DNA from: Adiantum capillus-veneris
Lineage: Eukaryota; Streptophyta; Polypodiopsida; Polypodiales; Pteridaceae
Length of the DNA stretch: 64,000 nt
NCBI GenBank assembly: GCA_014529385.2
Contig: CM043950.1
Coordinates: 154,060,445-154,124,444 of the forward strand
Direction of reading: 5' to 3'
The notes under the pieces are model-generated. The model did not search any database. It was given only the letters and a program-made list of their open reading frames with translations, and was not told where the DNA came from. A program made the position numbers and the translations under genes. Below are positions 10,665-21,479 of this stretch, one piece after another; position 1 is the first letter of the stretch, and every line of letters begins with the position of its first letter.

Positions 10665-10682
10665 TGGCACAGTTGCTGGGGA
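10665..10682 (+). other. Primer binding site, tRNA-Asp type, element A
   Basis: TGGCACAGTTGCTGGGGA starts 4 nt after the LTR. It differs at three positions from TGGCGCCGTTGCCGGGGA, the complement of the plant tRNA-Asp(GUC) 3' end as I recall it. The array units differ from that complement at only one position each. Athila/Calypso-type Ty3/gypsy elements are known to use tRNA-Asp. Confidence 0.8.
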
Positions 10683-11470
10683 TTGCCATACACTAAGCTT
10701 GAATGGCACTCTGTGCTTCTTTTGTGGTGTAATTTCAATTGTAGGAAAAGTAAGGAAGGAGGGTGTGTGTGTTGAGAAGAGGGATTTGGTGTTATACTGT
10801 GTGTTTTTTTTGTTAATGGAGTTTTCAAAGGTACTGTGTTTATTCTCTGTGTATTAAGGTTGTTAGTTTTCTTTGTTAATGGAGTTTTCAAAGGTACTGT
10901 GCTTATTCTATGTGTACTAAGGTTGTTAGTTTTCTGTGTATAGTAAGTAGGAAGTAGATCTGTGAGAGTTAATAGAGTGTGTTAGTGTGTAACAGTAGGT
11001 GTATTAGTTAAGAGTAGGTAGATAGAGTGTGTGTGTGCTCTTGCGCAGGCCGCGGCGACCTTATTCTTTTTTTTTAATTAAAAAAAATTAAAATAAAAAA
11101 ATAAAAAATTTAAAGGTAGGACTGGGATCAGGAATATCTCCCAGACCCAAGCCCAGACCCAAGCCCAAGCTCACGCTCAGGCTTAGGCCTCAGTCGCCTT
11201 TTAAAATTACGAATTTTAGCTTCACACGTAGCTAAAAATCGATTTTTTGAGGACCAACGGATTTTGAGATGCCCAAAAATTGTGTTGTAAAGCACACTGC
11301 GACCCTCTAAGTAATACGCTCGTTCCGAGCTATCACACACTTTAATAAAAAAAATCAAACATTAAAAAACATTAAAAACGTAAAAAACACGAGTGAAAAC
11401 GGACGCTTAAGAAAGATAAGCAGTTATCCTTCGAGGTTATTCGCTGACGCTTGTAGGGTGCCAAAGGCAC
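10683..11470 (+). other. 5' leader of element A
   Basis: Non-coding. It contains a tandem duplication of about 63 bp (from about 10,817, again from about 10,878, both with 'ggagttttcaaaggtactgtg'). An A/T-rich stretch lies at 11,065-11,115. A conserved block around 11,210-11,340 (AAAAATCGATTTTTTGAGG ... GAGCTATCACACACTTT) recurs in the leaders of B and, in part, C and D. Confidence 0.6.
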
Positions 11471-12457
11471 ATGCATCTGCGCTCTAGTCGTGTGCTAGAG
11501 ACGGAGCAACTAGAGAGAAATTCGACTTAGACGAATTCTCAATATCCACCTACTTTAGGTTCCGGGCCCTCGACGAGGACCCAAGGTAGTACAAACCAAG
11601 ACCCGAACATAGTGGCTAGTGACTCTTCCTCTGACTACGACGTCATGGAGGGTTTCCCAATGCCTAATTTTGATAGCTCAAGCCAAGACATGCATGCCAT
11701 AAGCCCGCGGTCCGGACCGAGCGTGCTTAGCTGCTTGAAGGAAACCTTTAGTAGAGCCACTCGCTCCGAACATGGAGCTAATGATGTAAATGAGGGGGGT
11801 GGGGAAGTAAATTCTCCATTCATGACCAACGTAGAGCCTATGTCCTTAGAGAACGTGCACGTGAATACTTCATTCACTGCACCTCCTGACTGTTCAGAGT
11901 TATTTCCCTCCGAGGTCATATTACCCGATGGTAGAAGCCTTGCCGAAGTGCAAGAGGTTGAGCGATATATCCTTGCAGCCAGGGAAAAGGAAATTGAGAG
12001 CTTACGCAAGGTGGAGCAATGAAGAGAGTCAAAAGCGAAATCCCCTATGTCAAAATCCTTGCTAACAGAGCAATCGAGCGCCCCTGACTTAGCAACTGCT
12101 AAAGGGCAACCTCTAGAAAGCAACATTGCATCTAGCTCAAAGGACACCCCTAGCACCTCAATCCTAGATGGAGTGTTCTTAAATGAGAACTGGGAGTATG
12201 AATTACAAACAGAGACTCTGACCGACCTATACACAGGTGACACCTATCACGTGGGTTGGTTAGATGTCCTACAATCCACAATGGGTGCTACTAGTGTGGA
12301 GGATCAACAACAAAGAGTTTGTGAGGTCATCCATAGGGTTATCGAGTTAGAGAGACAGAACAAGGGGATCAACATGCCTTCAACGGGTCTCATGAGACTC
12401 TTGGATCAGGGAAGGCTAAACAACCGACCTTATCGCAAATTGAGACTCCCTCGGTAA
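11471..12457 (+). pseudogene. N-terminal region of the element A polyprotein, broken
   Basis: Begins with ATG at 11,471 (MHLRSSRVLETEQLERNST), where a TAG at 11,528 interrupts a frame that stays open in unit B. It continues as 11,612-12,022, ends in a TGA at 12,020, resumes at 12,047 and shifts frame near 12,410. The region is acidic and serine-rich, with a short charged helix (ERYILAAREKEIESLRK) and a tryptophan-containing phrase (YHVGWLDVLQST). I recognise no known domain. It is conserved in B and C, so it was a real coding part of the family, probably a matrix-like gag extension. Confidence 0.6.
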
Positions 12458-12497
12458 GTCCGATGGATTCTCCATATGTTGTTTCGCCAGGGTCTTA

Positions 12498-13586
12498 GTG
12501 CAATCTGAGCCCACAAGTGATAGCTTCACCTTTCCAAGTCTAGCTCATCTTTCCCTTGATGACACCACGACTACCATGCCTACCCCAATGATGAGCATGC
12601 CGAGAAACATGCCATGGACCTCATTTGTTAGTAAAGCACTGCTACTTGGTAGCTCAATGCCTGCAATAGTACCTACAAGTGTGTACAAATCTTATACACC
12701 CATGGGTCCTCGTACTCATGTAGTCCCTACTCCTCCCATTATTTCAACTACCTATGCTCCACAACCACAACACCCAAGTTCTTATTTCCAAGGGACTATA
12801 CCGGCTAGCATTAGCATGCCACATGTGACGTCTGCCATGCCTAGGGCCACACATATGAACTTTGGACCACCACATGGCACAACATCGTACCCAACGTGGA
12901 ACCCAAGGGCTTCCTATGCACCAAGCCCGATGCCAATACCTACTCCACATGTAGTCTCTGGAGCGCCTTTACCCACAGTGCCTGGTCACTTAGGTGACTT
13001 GGCAACATTTGCTCAAGCTATTGGTCGATCTATTGCTGAGAATATGCGTAACACGCCTAATAGAGAGCCTAGAAGTAAGGCAGTACAAATAGCCAAGCTC
13101 ACACAAAAATTTAGTGGAGACGGGGATGTGAGAAAGCATATCGAAGTCTTTGAACAAATATGCGATTCTTTAGGAGAACACAATGACCTACATAAGAGAA
13201 ATGCTTTAAGCCTAACCTTAAGTGGAAAGGCTGGGGATTGGTATAGAACCCTAAGGGTGGAAGAAAAAACGATTTACCCTACTCTTAGGAGACTGTGCTT
13301 AAAAGAATACATACGAGAGGGAGTACTTTGGGGTGTAGCCTCTCAACTCCAGAAAGCCCAACGAGAGGAAGAAGAGTCGGTGAGAGACTTTGTAAGTCGC
13401 TTGAAGCATTTGAATTCTCATTGTAATCCAAATGAGCACTTCAACAATAACCAATTTCTTTATAGATTCATTAGGGGATTACGGCATGAGGATATCTACA
13501 ATGGTCTAGTCATTAGAGGTATCACCACTTGGGAAGCACTCACCACCAATGCGATCCAATTGGAGGATAGTTTAATGATTCAATGA
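12498..13586 (+). pseudogene. gag core of element A
   Basis: 362 codons. The first 170 or so are P-, M- and T-rich low complexity (repeated PTPMMSMP-like phrases). A Ty3/gypsy capsid-like domain follows: RKHIEVFEQICDSLGEH, LTLSGKAGDWYRTL, LRRLCLKEYIREGV, EEESVRDFVSRLKHLN and FIRGLRHEDIYNGLVIRG. The GKAGDWYRTL and ESVRDF motifs match the retrotrans_gag pattern. It ends in a TGA at 13,584 where units B and C read through, with a further TAG at about 13,618, so gag is separated from the nucleocapsid. Confidence 0.8.
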
Positions 13587-13643
13587 GAAAGAGCGTCTGT
13601 TGAGACTAAATCTATTAGCTAGCAAGCATCAGGGCATCAGCCA

Positions 13644-14585
13644 ATGACCCTAAAGCCTATTGCTAAGGAGCCAAAGATATCTGAGATTACTTTAGCAGAT
13701 CTCACCAAGGCTATTCAAGAGAGTCTTAGAGACAATCGTGCTCCACAAAACAATCAATTGTATCCAAGAAGGGAACAACAATGGTGCTCAGTATGCTATG
13801 GACCGCAAAGTACCAGTGAATGTCCTACTTCTAGAGTAAAATTCAATGGGAACTGCAATGCCTGTGGGAGGTATGGTCATCAAGTTAAGGATTGCATACT
13901 ATTTAAGCGCGGGATGGCGGATAGACCAACCTTAGCATGGACAGACACACCTCGAGTGCCTGCATTAATGCCGGCCCCACCTCTTGAACAAACAGCACAA
14001 CACATGGTCCCTAGGGCCCAAAATGTTCTTCAAACAACACCCTTACCACCTCCAGTGCTGGGACCGCAACCACCACATTCGAGAATCACTTCTGTGAATC
14101 AAGTGGGTTGTGAGTCATCTATTTCTTGTTTGGGAGTCTGTGAGGAAGATATAGATCCTAATATTGCATATGGGTTGGATGTACTTGAAGAAAGTCCACA
14201 ATACTACATGGAGGACTATTGGGGACAAGTCAAACCTGTATATCAAGTAGTTGCTCTTGCGGCAAGAGGCCAAAATATCAATTACACTGCTAAGAGACCA
14301 CCTCTTCAATGCTATGAGTCTAGAGGCCCACATCGTGTAGCCGAGTGTCCTATTAGGCTACAAAAGAACACCACACTAATGCAAACCAATCAAGCGAGCA
14401 CGTCGACAATGCCGATACTCATGTGTAATCGATGTGGCATAGATCATTTGATTGCCCAATGTCCAAATAATCCGGATGCACCAAAGATCACGCCATTAAA
14501 CTTGATTGAAGTTACCGAGCAGCCATCACAAAGTACACCTGTGGTACCAGTAAATGTACTCACACGATCGATGCTCCAAAACTAA
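13644..14585 (+). pseudogene. Zinc-knuckle (nucleocapsid) region of element A
   Basis: 313 codons with four knuckle-like motifs in order: CSVCYGPQSTSEC (His replaced by Gln), CNACGRYGHQVKDC (canonical CX2CX4HX4C), CYESRGPHRVAEC (second Cys lost) and CNRCGIDHLIAQC (CX2CX3HX4C). Three of the four have the short X3 spacing. A P-rich spacer and an acidic segment separate knuckles 2 and 3. The frame ends in a TAA at 14,583 where B reads lysine. Likely role is RNA packaging for an element that supplies no polymerase. Confidence 0.75.
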
Positions 14586-14743
14586 AACTATATCCTTGAG
14601 GAAAGAGACACGGCATCAATTGCCCAATCTCAGAAAAAGAAAAAAACACGAAGAAAGAGATCGCAGAAAGAAACGAAGTCAGACCCCAGTTCACAGACCC
14701 CAGTTCAAAGACCAACATAGGGACTGGCGACGACCCCATATAT

Positions 14744-16069
14744 ATGAATGATGTTGAAGAGGATTCTGCTTCAGGTGAAACCATGGAGACCAAAACGACC
14801 ACTAAGATAGAAACCAACAAGGAAGATCTTCATGAGCCACAATGGCCAGGATCCAAGAAGAAGATAGGAACTTATCCAACCCCTACAGAGGAGATTAAGC
14901 GAGTCAAGCAATTAAGGAGTTTGGTAGAAAATACCCAAAGGGATCTAGAACCAACACCTAGGAAGATCTAGATTACAGACACCGTGTTCCCTACACAGCA
15001 ACAACCTCACCAAGACCATAGACCCTTAGCCATACCTAGTGTCATCCGAGAAGAAACTGACTTAAAGTCATGGGAAAGTGGGCGTACTCACTTCTTGATG
15101 GAAAGAATGTTTACAGAGGGACTACCTGATCCTATCGAAGAAATGGAGATCCCATCTTCCCCACGTCAAGGGACTCAAGGCCAAAAGGTGCCGTTAAACA
15201 TTGCCAAATTGATGGATTTCATGTCTTCACAAGTTAGAACCACCATCATGTCCACACTATATAAAGATCCTGAGCTAGTTTCAACTCTTCGAGCCTTCCT
15301 CAATGGAGAACTAAAGTTTGGGCTACCACAATTTGCACAGATGGATGGAGTTGGGGAGATGCCAATAGAGGAGGAACACTTAGATCCACAACCCAACCTA
15401 GATGAGAACCTTGTTATCGAAATACTTGTTAACAAGTTGGGACAATACTTTGAGGGTGATGAATCCAATGCGACCATACCAATCACTACTAAGGGATTAA
15501 CTGTGAAGGGAGTCCTTGATGGTGGCGCTGGGGTTAGCATTGTGACTAAAAATTGCTGGGAAACTATGGGAAGACCTCACCTTGCAACCACAACCATTGT
15601 AGTGAAGATGGCCAATGGGTCTATTGTTAAACCTATTGGGATGCTAGAAGATCTCAAGATCAAGGTCTTTGGACATAAAATAAGGATTACCTTCATTGTT
15701 ATGGATTTGTCCAAACACACTATGGCATCGGAGATGATCTTAGGACATCCTTTCATGAGGGAAGCAAAAATGGTGCATGACTGGTCTAAAAACCATGTCT
15801 ACTTGCAGTTCCAAGATTCTGTCATTCGAGTGGATCTCGTGACGGGTCGAGTACATCCTCTAGGAAACAGGTTTATAATTGATCATAGATCTGACACCAC
15901 AGTTCACTCCGCCCCATTGCAGTATTGTTACACGTGTAAAGCGGACACTGATGTTGGGGAATATTATCCTTATATGGATGTACTACCTGGGATGACTGAG
16001 TCGGACAATGTGGATTGGGTCCACCTAGCAGCAACCATAGACACTTGGGGAAATAGGGGGAAAACCTAG
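14744..16069 (+). pseudogene. Spacer and retropepsin of element A
   Basis: The spacer (14,744-14,971, acidic and threonine-rich) ends in a TAG. The next frame (14,984-16,069, 361 codons) carries a retropepsin-like domain. Its active-site loop is VLDGGAGVSIVTKNCW, so the usual D-S/T-G is D-G-G. Flap-region phrases are VVKMANGSIVKPIGML and the second-half signature is EMILGHPFMREAKMVHDW. A conserved cysteine-containing phrase (PLQYCYTCKADTDVGE) follows and belongs to the family-specific C-terminal region. The frame stops at 16,067 (TAG), where B and C read Trp. Confidence 0.75.
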
Positions 16070-16816
16070 GTAACACCTGAGGGGGATGAAATGCCACCGC
16101 TTGTACCCTTAAATATGCTAGAAGGAATGCATATAGCTTCTGACAAGACTCATCCTCATATAACAAACAAAACATACAAGTGGGTCCCTAAAGCTTCTTT
16201 AGCGACCATGGCTAGTACTAAAAAATGAAAGCCTTGTAAGAAACGTACCACTCACTCCAAGAAAGTAAGAAAATGTTGCGATGGATTCCTAAACGACTAT
16301 TGGAAGCCCAAGGCTACTATCAAGGAAATGATCAAATATGGGTACCAAAACGTAGGTTGTGTTCTTACCTGTCACTTGACCCATGTGAGCCCAATCCCAT
16401 AGCTCCAAAATGAATCGACGATCAAGGAAAGAAAAAAATCACAGAATGCTACACACCCACTCCAGAGCTAGTTTGGGTACTGAAGCAAGAATGATTTGTT
16501 CCACCTAGCTCAGGAAGGGGGGAGTCCCATGAAGCTTCTAGCTTCTCATGTAATGCATCCATAGAGGTAAAAGCTTCTCCACAGCCTCCACCTACAATAG
16601 TGGACCTCCATGAAGCTACAAAGGAATCCACAGCTCCCAGTGTTCAATAATCACCTAATGAACCACTTCAAGTTCGATCCTGGGAGAGTACCTTACCACC
16701 CTTGCAACTCGACGAGGCACCTAAGGTAATAGAAAACTACAGGCAAGAAACCCCACCTATTACCAATTGGAACGATTGGTTTCAAAGGGTGACAAGCTCA
16801 TTTCAAACGGTATGAT
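16070..16816 (+). pseudogene. C-terminal region of the element A polyprotein, broken
   Basis: Beyond the stop at 16,067 the same frame continues with family phrases: VTPEGDEMP, NMLEGMHIASDKTHPH, TYKWVPKASL, KKRTTHSKK, ITECYTPTPELVWV. Further stops lie near 16,225, 16,410 and 16,491, with a shift near 16,270. The last two of these stops are also present in unit D but not in C. The region is conserved in A-D yet matches nothing I recognise. Confidence 0.55.
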
Positions 16817-18445
16817 CTACCCAAGGAAGGGGGGAGTGTTTGTTGACAGTCATCATTCACTTGCTTCCCTCTCAACCTTCCTCCCTGACCTCTCAATCTC
16901 CCAATCTTAGGGAATGTACATATAAAGCCTTATACGCACAAAAAACAAAAAAATAAATAGTAAGAGCAATTAGCAAATGAGTATGCACAATAAAAGTCAA
17001 AACATTGACCAGACCTACACATGTCACATCCGGTACAGTGAAACAGAAACCTACGTCATAAAACACTTTTGATCCTCATGACTCGAGTGATGGAGGGTAG
17101 GCAAGATTAGTACAATAGGAGTGTTCCTGTTTTAGAGTTGAGTGATTAGCAAAGTTCTTTTTTCCCTCTGATGCGCCTCCTAGAGGTGTTCTTTGTGTTT
17201 CCTCATGTGTACAAGAACATGTTGCTGTTGTTAGGATTTGGACCTTTATGGAATCTTTCTCTCATCCACTTTTCAAATCAAGCGTGATCATCAACACAAA
17301 CAGGTGTTTCTTTTCCATTAGCATTGCCCCTTATCTTTTTGCATCCATGTTTGTCTGCTTTGATTGTGATTGGTAGCATAATATTCATCGCATTTGCTTA
17401 GTATCAAACATTTAATTCACTGTAATTTTTTGTCATAATCACTTGTCTAGGTTTAAAAATCAAGCAGTCCGACTAAGCTAGTTTGACCAAGCTAGGTGTT
17501 AGAGATGTTCTCTTAATACCATGGGGAATGCCTTTCTAATAATCAATGGTTACTCAGGTTCTTAATCCGATTTAGGCAACATTGTGTGAAATATACTAGG
17601 GCTTTCTAGTGGGCTTAGTCCCTATTGACCTTTAGCTTAAGTATTATAAAGGGAGTTTACTAAATTGATGAGCCTGGGGAGGGTAACCGTGTTATATGAC
17701 CCCCCAAAGTTACAAAATTAAAATGCTGAAAACAAAAAACAAAAAAAATGAAAGTGCCACAATGTAAAATCTTAAGATAGAAGAGAAATCTCAGCTTGAT
17801 TTGGTACTTCACTCACATGTATCGCCTATGGTACTAGAGCCGTAGAGGTTCCAAGTGTGGGCGCTTTTCCTTGAAAAGCAAAAAACCCAAGGCATACAAA
17901 ATAAGCACACACATCAAAATTGAATCACTGTGAAAAGACTTTGGGGGGTCAAAGAAAAAGTAATCAGTTAGGCGACGATTTCATGAGAAATTTCTTTTAT
18001 CGTAGCTTAACTACAAGGTCTTCTAGGTATAGCCTCTAGTCAGTCCTCGAACATGAAATACTTCGCTCGCGCGATTAAACAACTTAATTGATAGAGAAAA
18101 TTAAGAAGCTTACCCATGGTATTAATAGTCGATCTCTAGTGCCTTTCGACCGTTAAATTAGCGACCCCAAACTTGTTTAATTTTTTACCTTTACATTTGT
18201 TTATGCATTTGATTATATTGCAATTTCATGTTTATTGCTGACAAATGGTTTAAAATTCTGTTACCAATCACATTGTCTGCCTACAACTGCATATGCTTTT
18301 TAATTCTATATGAGAATGCAATTACTGTGCCAATGTTGTTTGATTTTGCAGTGACTGAAGGAGGCTAAGGACATTCATCTCAAATGCTCTTCCACCTCGA
18401 CGAACGAGCTTCAACCCAAGAGCTTCTGAGGACGGAATCTACATC
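16817..18445 (+). other. 3' untranslated region of element A
   Basis: Non-coding and collinear with the 3' UTRs of C, D and E. Shared blocks include a 'gggtcaaagaaaaagtaatcagt' phrase near 17,945 and 'ctaggtatagcctctagtcag' near 18,020. The stretch 17,080-17,165 is the A/D type (TTGAGTGATTAGCAAAG), replaced by different sequence in C and E. Confidence 0.6.
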
Positions 18446-18456
18446 AGGAAAGGGGG
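18446..18456 (+). other. Polypurine tract of element A
   Basis: AGGAAAGGGGG followed by CA and then the TG of the 3' LTR, the expected plus-strand priming site. The same tract, reversed, abuts the array LTRs at 44,070, 52,771 and 58,332. Confidence 0.85.
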
Positions 18457-18458
18457 CA

Positions 18459-18772
18459 TGTTAATCCTCACGGCTCACGGACACCCTATCACCTACGACG
18501 GATGTTGTATTATTTACTTAGTAGAGTCAGGTATCGGGCTTGTCGGTCCAATAGGAAAAGGGTAAGAGTGATCGTCGATGAGAGGTGCACTCTAACTGGA
18601 ACATTCAAGGGATTAGCTGGCTAAGCATGGGCGCCCAAGTGTGAATGGGGTGAGCTCATATAAAAGTCAACTAAACCTAAAATTCACTCATTCTCTCATT
18701 TGTGCAATTGAAGAGTGCTTTTGCTCCATCTCCGTCCTCTTCTTCTTCATCTCCATGTGTGTGTGTGTATGC

Positions 18773-18871
<99 letters not shown>

Positions 18872-19107
18872 CTATCGAGCATTGCGGCGGCACGATAGCG
18901 GCGAGGCAGTTGAGCGCGGCGTAGCGGCGTCTCCCTCTTCTTCGCGGCGAGGAATGCTCCACGAAGCAAGCGTAGAGCGGTGAGTGACACACCATCGTCA
19001 TCTTTGAGCTTACTAGTGTAGGCTTGTTGTGTGCTTGGAGCCATTTGTGGCTCGCACGCGGTGTATCGGCAAGTTCCTTGCATTGACACGTGCGACATAC
19101 GCGCACA
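18459..19107 (+). repeat. 3' LTR of element A
   Basis: TGTTAATCCTCACGG...CGCGCACA, 649 bp, matching the 5' LTR with scattered substitutions. It carries a (GA)n tract at 18,775-18,869 (about 95 bp against 81 bp in the 5' LTR). Confidence 0.92.
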
Positions 19108-19112
19108 TGCAA
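19108..19112. repeat. Target-site duplication of element A, right copy (TGCAA)
   Basis: Perfect match to 10,014-10,018. Confidence 0.9.
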
Positions 19113-19755
19113 TTTTTCAATGGACAGTTTTTTCAGGAGCTATTTTAAGCCTATGAATCAAGTCAAAACTTAATTTGGCTTAAAAAGTCAAGAAAAAGTA
19201 AACAATCTGGGTTTTTGCAAACTCCTTAAATTTTTACCTCAATGTGGCCTTAAAATTACCCATTGGTTCACACAACATTTAAGCATACTCTCCAGTCGGA
19301 TTGAGTGGTTTGGAGTCTTTTTGTGCTGTTTCTAGATGTAGACCTGAAATTCTGCAACTTCAAATAACAATCACACTTGATTCTTTCGAAGAGAGCAATG
19401 TTTTAAAATCCACGTCGGATCCTACTTACCCTACTCTTAGGCTCTCATGCAATGGGGTTGTGGAAAGTGTCCACAAACACTTGTTTTCTTGTTTTTTATT
19501 GTTTTCTGAGCATTGATCTTAAGACTTGTCTTGTCTATCAATCATCCTCAAAATCCTAATCTAGTTCTACAATCCTACAATCTTGAAGGCACTCAGCAAG
19601 TACGATTACTTCCAAGCTACCTCTACACATTAAAAGACGACAATCTTAAGCTATGCGGTTTCTAAAAGAAAGTTCTGACTCTATGAGATCCTAGAGGAAG
19701 TTAAAGGATAACTTCATAAGACGCTCGTGTTTTTCCCTAGTTTAGATCTCTTCGA
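19113..19755 (-). other. Non-coding flank of element A, probable leader of an older minus-strand element
   Basis: A/T-rich, with phrases like those left of element A (for example 'taagcctatgaatcaa' beside 'taagcctgtgaatcaa' near 9,770), so A interrupted one continuous region. It ends at a minus-strand PBS-like site. No coding signal seen. Confidence 0.5.
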
Positions 19756-19773
19756 TCCCCGACAGTGGCACCA
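19756..19773 (-). other. Primer-binding-site-like sequence, minus strand
   Basis: Read on the minus strand it is TGGTGCCACTGTCGGGGA. This differs from the tRNA-Asp complement at four positions, all transitions, and is followed by TCGAA as in tRNA T-loop complements. It starts 2 nt inside the TG of the adjacent LTR candidate. Confidence 0.6.
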
Positions 19774-19775
19774 AA

Positions 19776-20664
19776 TGTGGGACGGGTGTCTAACCTCACT
19801 CCTATCTTATTGCAGATTTAGTGAGAACCACGATTAAACTGTCAATCCATGGGACAAAGCTGACTTGACTAGTGCATAGAGGCTACAAGAGGTTGTCAAT
19901 CTCTTGGAAAACAACTAACAACTCGCATCTAACTCAAGCTACACTCAAGTGACTGAAATCACCAAAAGCCAATCGCTCATTGGCAAACAAATCACATCTG
20001 TTACAGCATCAAATGGCATCCAAACGTAACGAAACTTCTAGGACAAGTTTATAAGACCTAAGCACACATTCTTATAGTTTCAAATCCCACTTTAGGTTAA
20101 GTGTCAAAATTGTGATTTTTTAACAGCAGTGGATTTTTGACCGAGTCGTTTTCGACCCAGAATGCACCTAAATGCTTAGCAATGATGCCCCAATACCCCG
20201 CCTATACTTAGTTTTTGATTTTGAAGTGTAAATTCCTACTTATGATGAAATTAGGCCGCGGATCGGCGACGCCAAAAGCTACGAAATGATGTGAAATGCT
20301 TATGTCTGCAACAAACGCGATTGCAATGTGACAACCAGGGAGGGAGTAGGAAGCGCGAGAAGGAGAGAAGTGAGTGCTGTTAGCTCACGCTGTGTATTTC
20401 ATTATCCAAAACTTAATAATAACTTACAAAATTGGCTTTTATACCTTAGCCAAGGTTTTTGGTGGTCAAAACTAATCATCTGTGAGCTCTAACTAAAGAT
20501 GGGTAATGACAGGTTGGTACAATCTAGAAGCTTGTAGCCCCGGCTCATCAATTACAAGTTTATCCAAAAAATAGGAGTTACAATATTTTTGATTTATCAA
20601 AATAATAAGTGTTTTTACAATAAGAGCTCCGAAAAATGGTATCCTGGTTAGCTTGCTGCTAACA
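19776..20664 (-). repeat. LTR candidate of an older minus-strand Ty3/gypsy element
   Basis: 889 bp with TG...CA ends (TGTGGGACGGG ... GCTGCTAACA in plus orientation), next to the PBS-like site. A minus-strand TATA box (GGTATAAAAGCC) lies at about 20,433-20,445, leaving a plausible U3 of about 220 bp. The partner LTR was not found in the window. It may be the 5' LTR of the remnant at 4485-8516, interrupted by element A. Confidence 0.5.
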
Positions 20665-20676
20665 ACTCTCTATCTT

Positions 20677-21375
20677 TCTCTCTCTATATCTTTCTATAGA
20701 GAGGAGTCAAAGCGAGCAAGAGCATCAATAAGGCAATTAAGGAGAGAGTTTTGGTGGTTAAGAAAGAGAAGATTTGAGAAGTAAAAGGAGGAAAAGGAGA
20801 GCTCGGACGAGGTTAAACGGGGCTCACAAAGAAGACACTCGAAGTCGATGACCAAAGCATGCTCTTTTTCATGTGCATAAGCAAGGAAGGGACTTGACCA
20901 AGGGAAGGTATTCGAGTGAGACCAGGGATAGCAAGCTAAAAGTTTTGAACTCTCTCTCTCTCTCTCTCTCTCTCTCGACCTTGATTTGGGAACATTAAAG
21001 AAGGGAAGTATGAAGATTATCTAAACTAATTGAAAGAAGCAGGAGAAGGTGCATAGATAAAGCGACAGGCAAAAAGTTCCATCACCTATCATCAATTCGA
21101 AGATTAATTAATCATCTTATTAAGCCTCGGTGTCGTTAACGACTCGATTAATCAGTAAAGGGAGCTTAAATCCCTTTACCAGTTAATCCAAGTGTTGGTG
21201 CTGCTAACAGCTCGCCTTGGCTAAGGATTAAGTTGTACTCAAAGTTTGACTCGATTAATTGAAGTTTACAGTGATTGCCAGAGCCATTTGCATCTGTTGT
21301 TCTCGTTTTGTCTCCTTCACACCTCTCACAGCCAGAGGCCCCGTGGCTACTTGGCTCACGTTTTGAATCCATGAT
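20677..21375 (+). repeat. Long direct repeat R1
   Basis: About 700 bp that reappears at 24,291-25,088 with moderate divergence. Both copies open with a CT-rich hairpin-like motif (CTCTCTATA ... TATAGAGAG). Both contain a block ending 'ccaaagcatgctctttttc', a (CT)n tract, the phrase 'gggaacattaaagaagggaagtatgaagatta' (given only in part), and end around 'ggctcac'. They are probably LTRs or repeats of an element not otherwise preserved. Confidence 0.6.
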
Positions 21376-21479
21376 TCCCGACAACACACATTTTCTCGAT
21401 ATCGTCGCCTCTTATATCTCTTACTCCTCTTGTCTAATTTTTGATTACGACCTTTCTCCACTGAAGAGTCACTAGATGA

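Larger units (their letters stand above)
10019..19107 (+). mobile_element. Element A: full-length gag-protease-only LTR retrotransposon (Ty3/gypsy type)
   Basis: 9,089 bp bounded by LTRs of 642 and 649 bp with TG...CA ends and a perfect 5-bp duplication. Order is LTR, tRNA-Asp-type PBS, leader, N-terminal region, gag core, four zinc knuckles, spacer, retropepsin, C-terminal region, 3' UTR, polypurine tract, LTR. No RT, RNase H or integrase motif appears in any frame, so the element is non-autonomous. Multiple stops and shifts show it is dead. Aligned by eye, its LTRs differ by about 6% outside the GA tracts, so it is older than the nested Tat element. It is the reference copy for units B-E. 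Confidence 0.88.

Noticed and set aside
10238-10689. Overlapping open frames of alternating LS, RE or TH residues
   Set aside because: They are translations of (GA)n, (TC)n and (CA)n microsatellites inside LTRs (also at 18,641-19,112 and 57,696-58,152) and have no independent coding support.
15175-15540. 121-codon antisense frame repeated at 27,279, 47,212 and 55,681
   Set aside because: Reverse-strand shadow of the spacer/protease coding region in A, B, C and D; the sense strand has clear retropepsin motifs.
11612-16069. Element A considered as a possible host gene with introns
   Set aside because: LTRs, TSD, PBS and polypurine tract bound it exactly, and the breaks are stops and frameshifts relative to B and C, not splice sites.
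16449-16631. 60-codon minus-strand frame, almost identical to 54,596-54,778 (+)
   Set aside because: Antisense shadow of the conserved C-terminal region of the gag-protease family; it is conserved only because the DNA is.
20262-20285. Second PBS-like site (minus TTTTGGCGTCGCCGATCC)
   Set aside because: It starts like a tRNA-Asp PBS but diverges after seven bases and lies inside the better-supported LTR candidate at 19,776-20,664.
20640-20700. CTCTCTATA ... TATAGAGAG hairpin considered as a terminator
   Set aside because: It lies in CT-rich repeat DNA and recurs in R2; bacterial-type terminators are not expected here.
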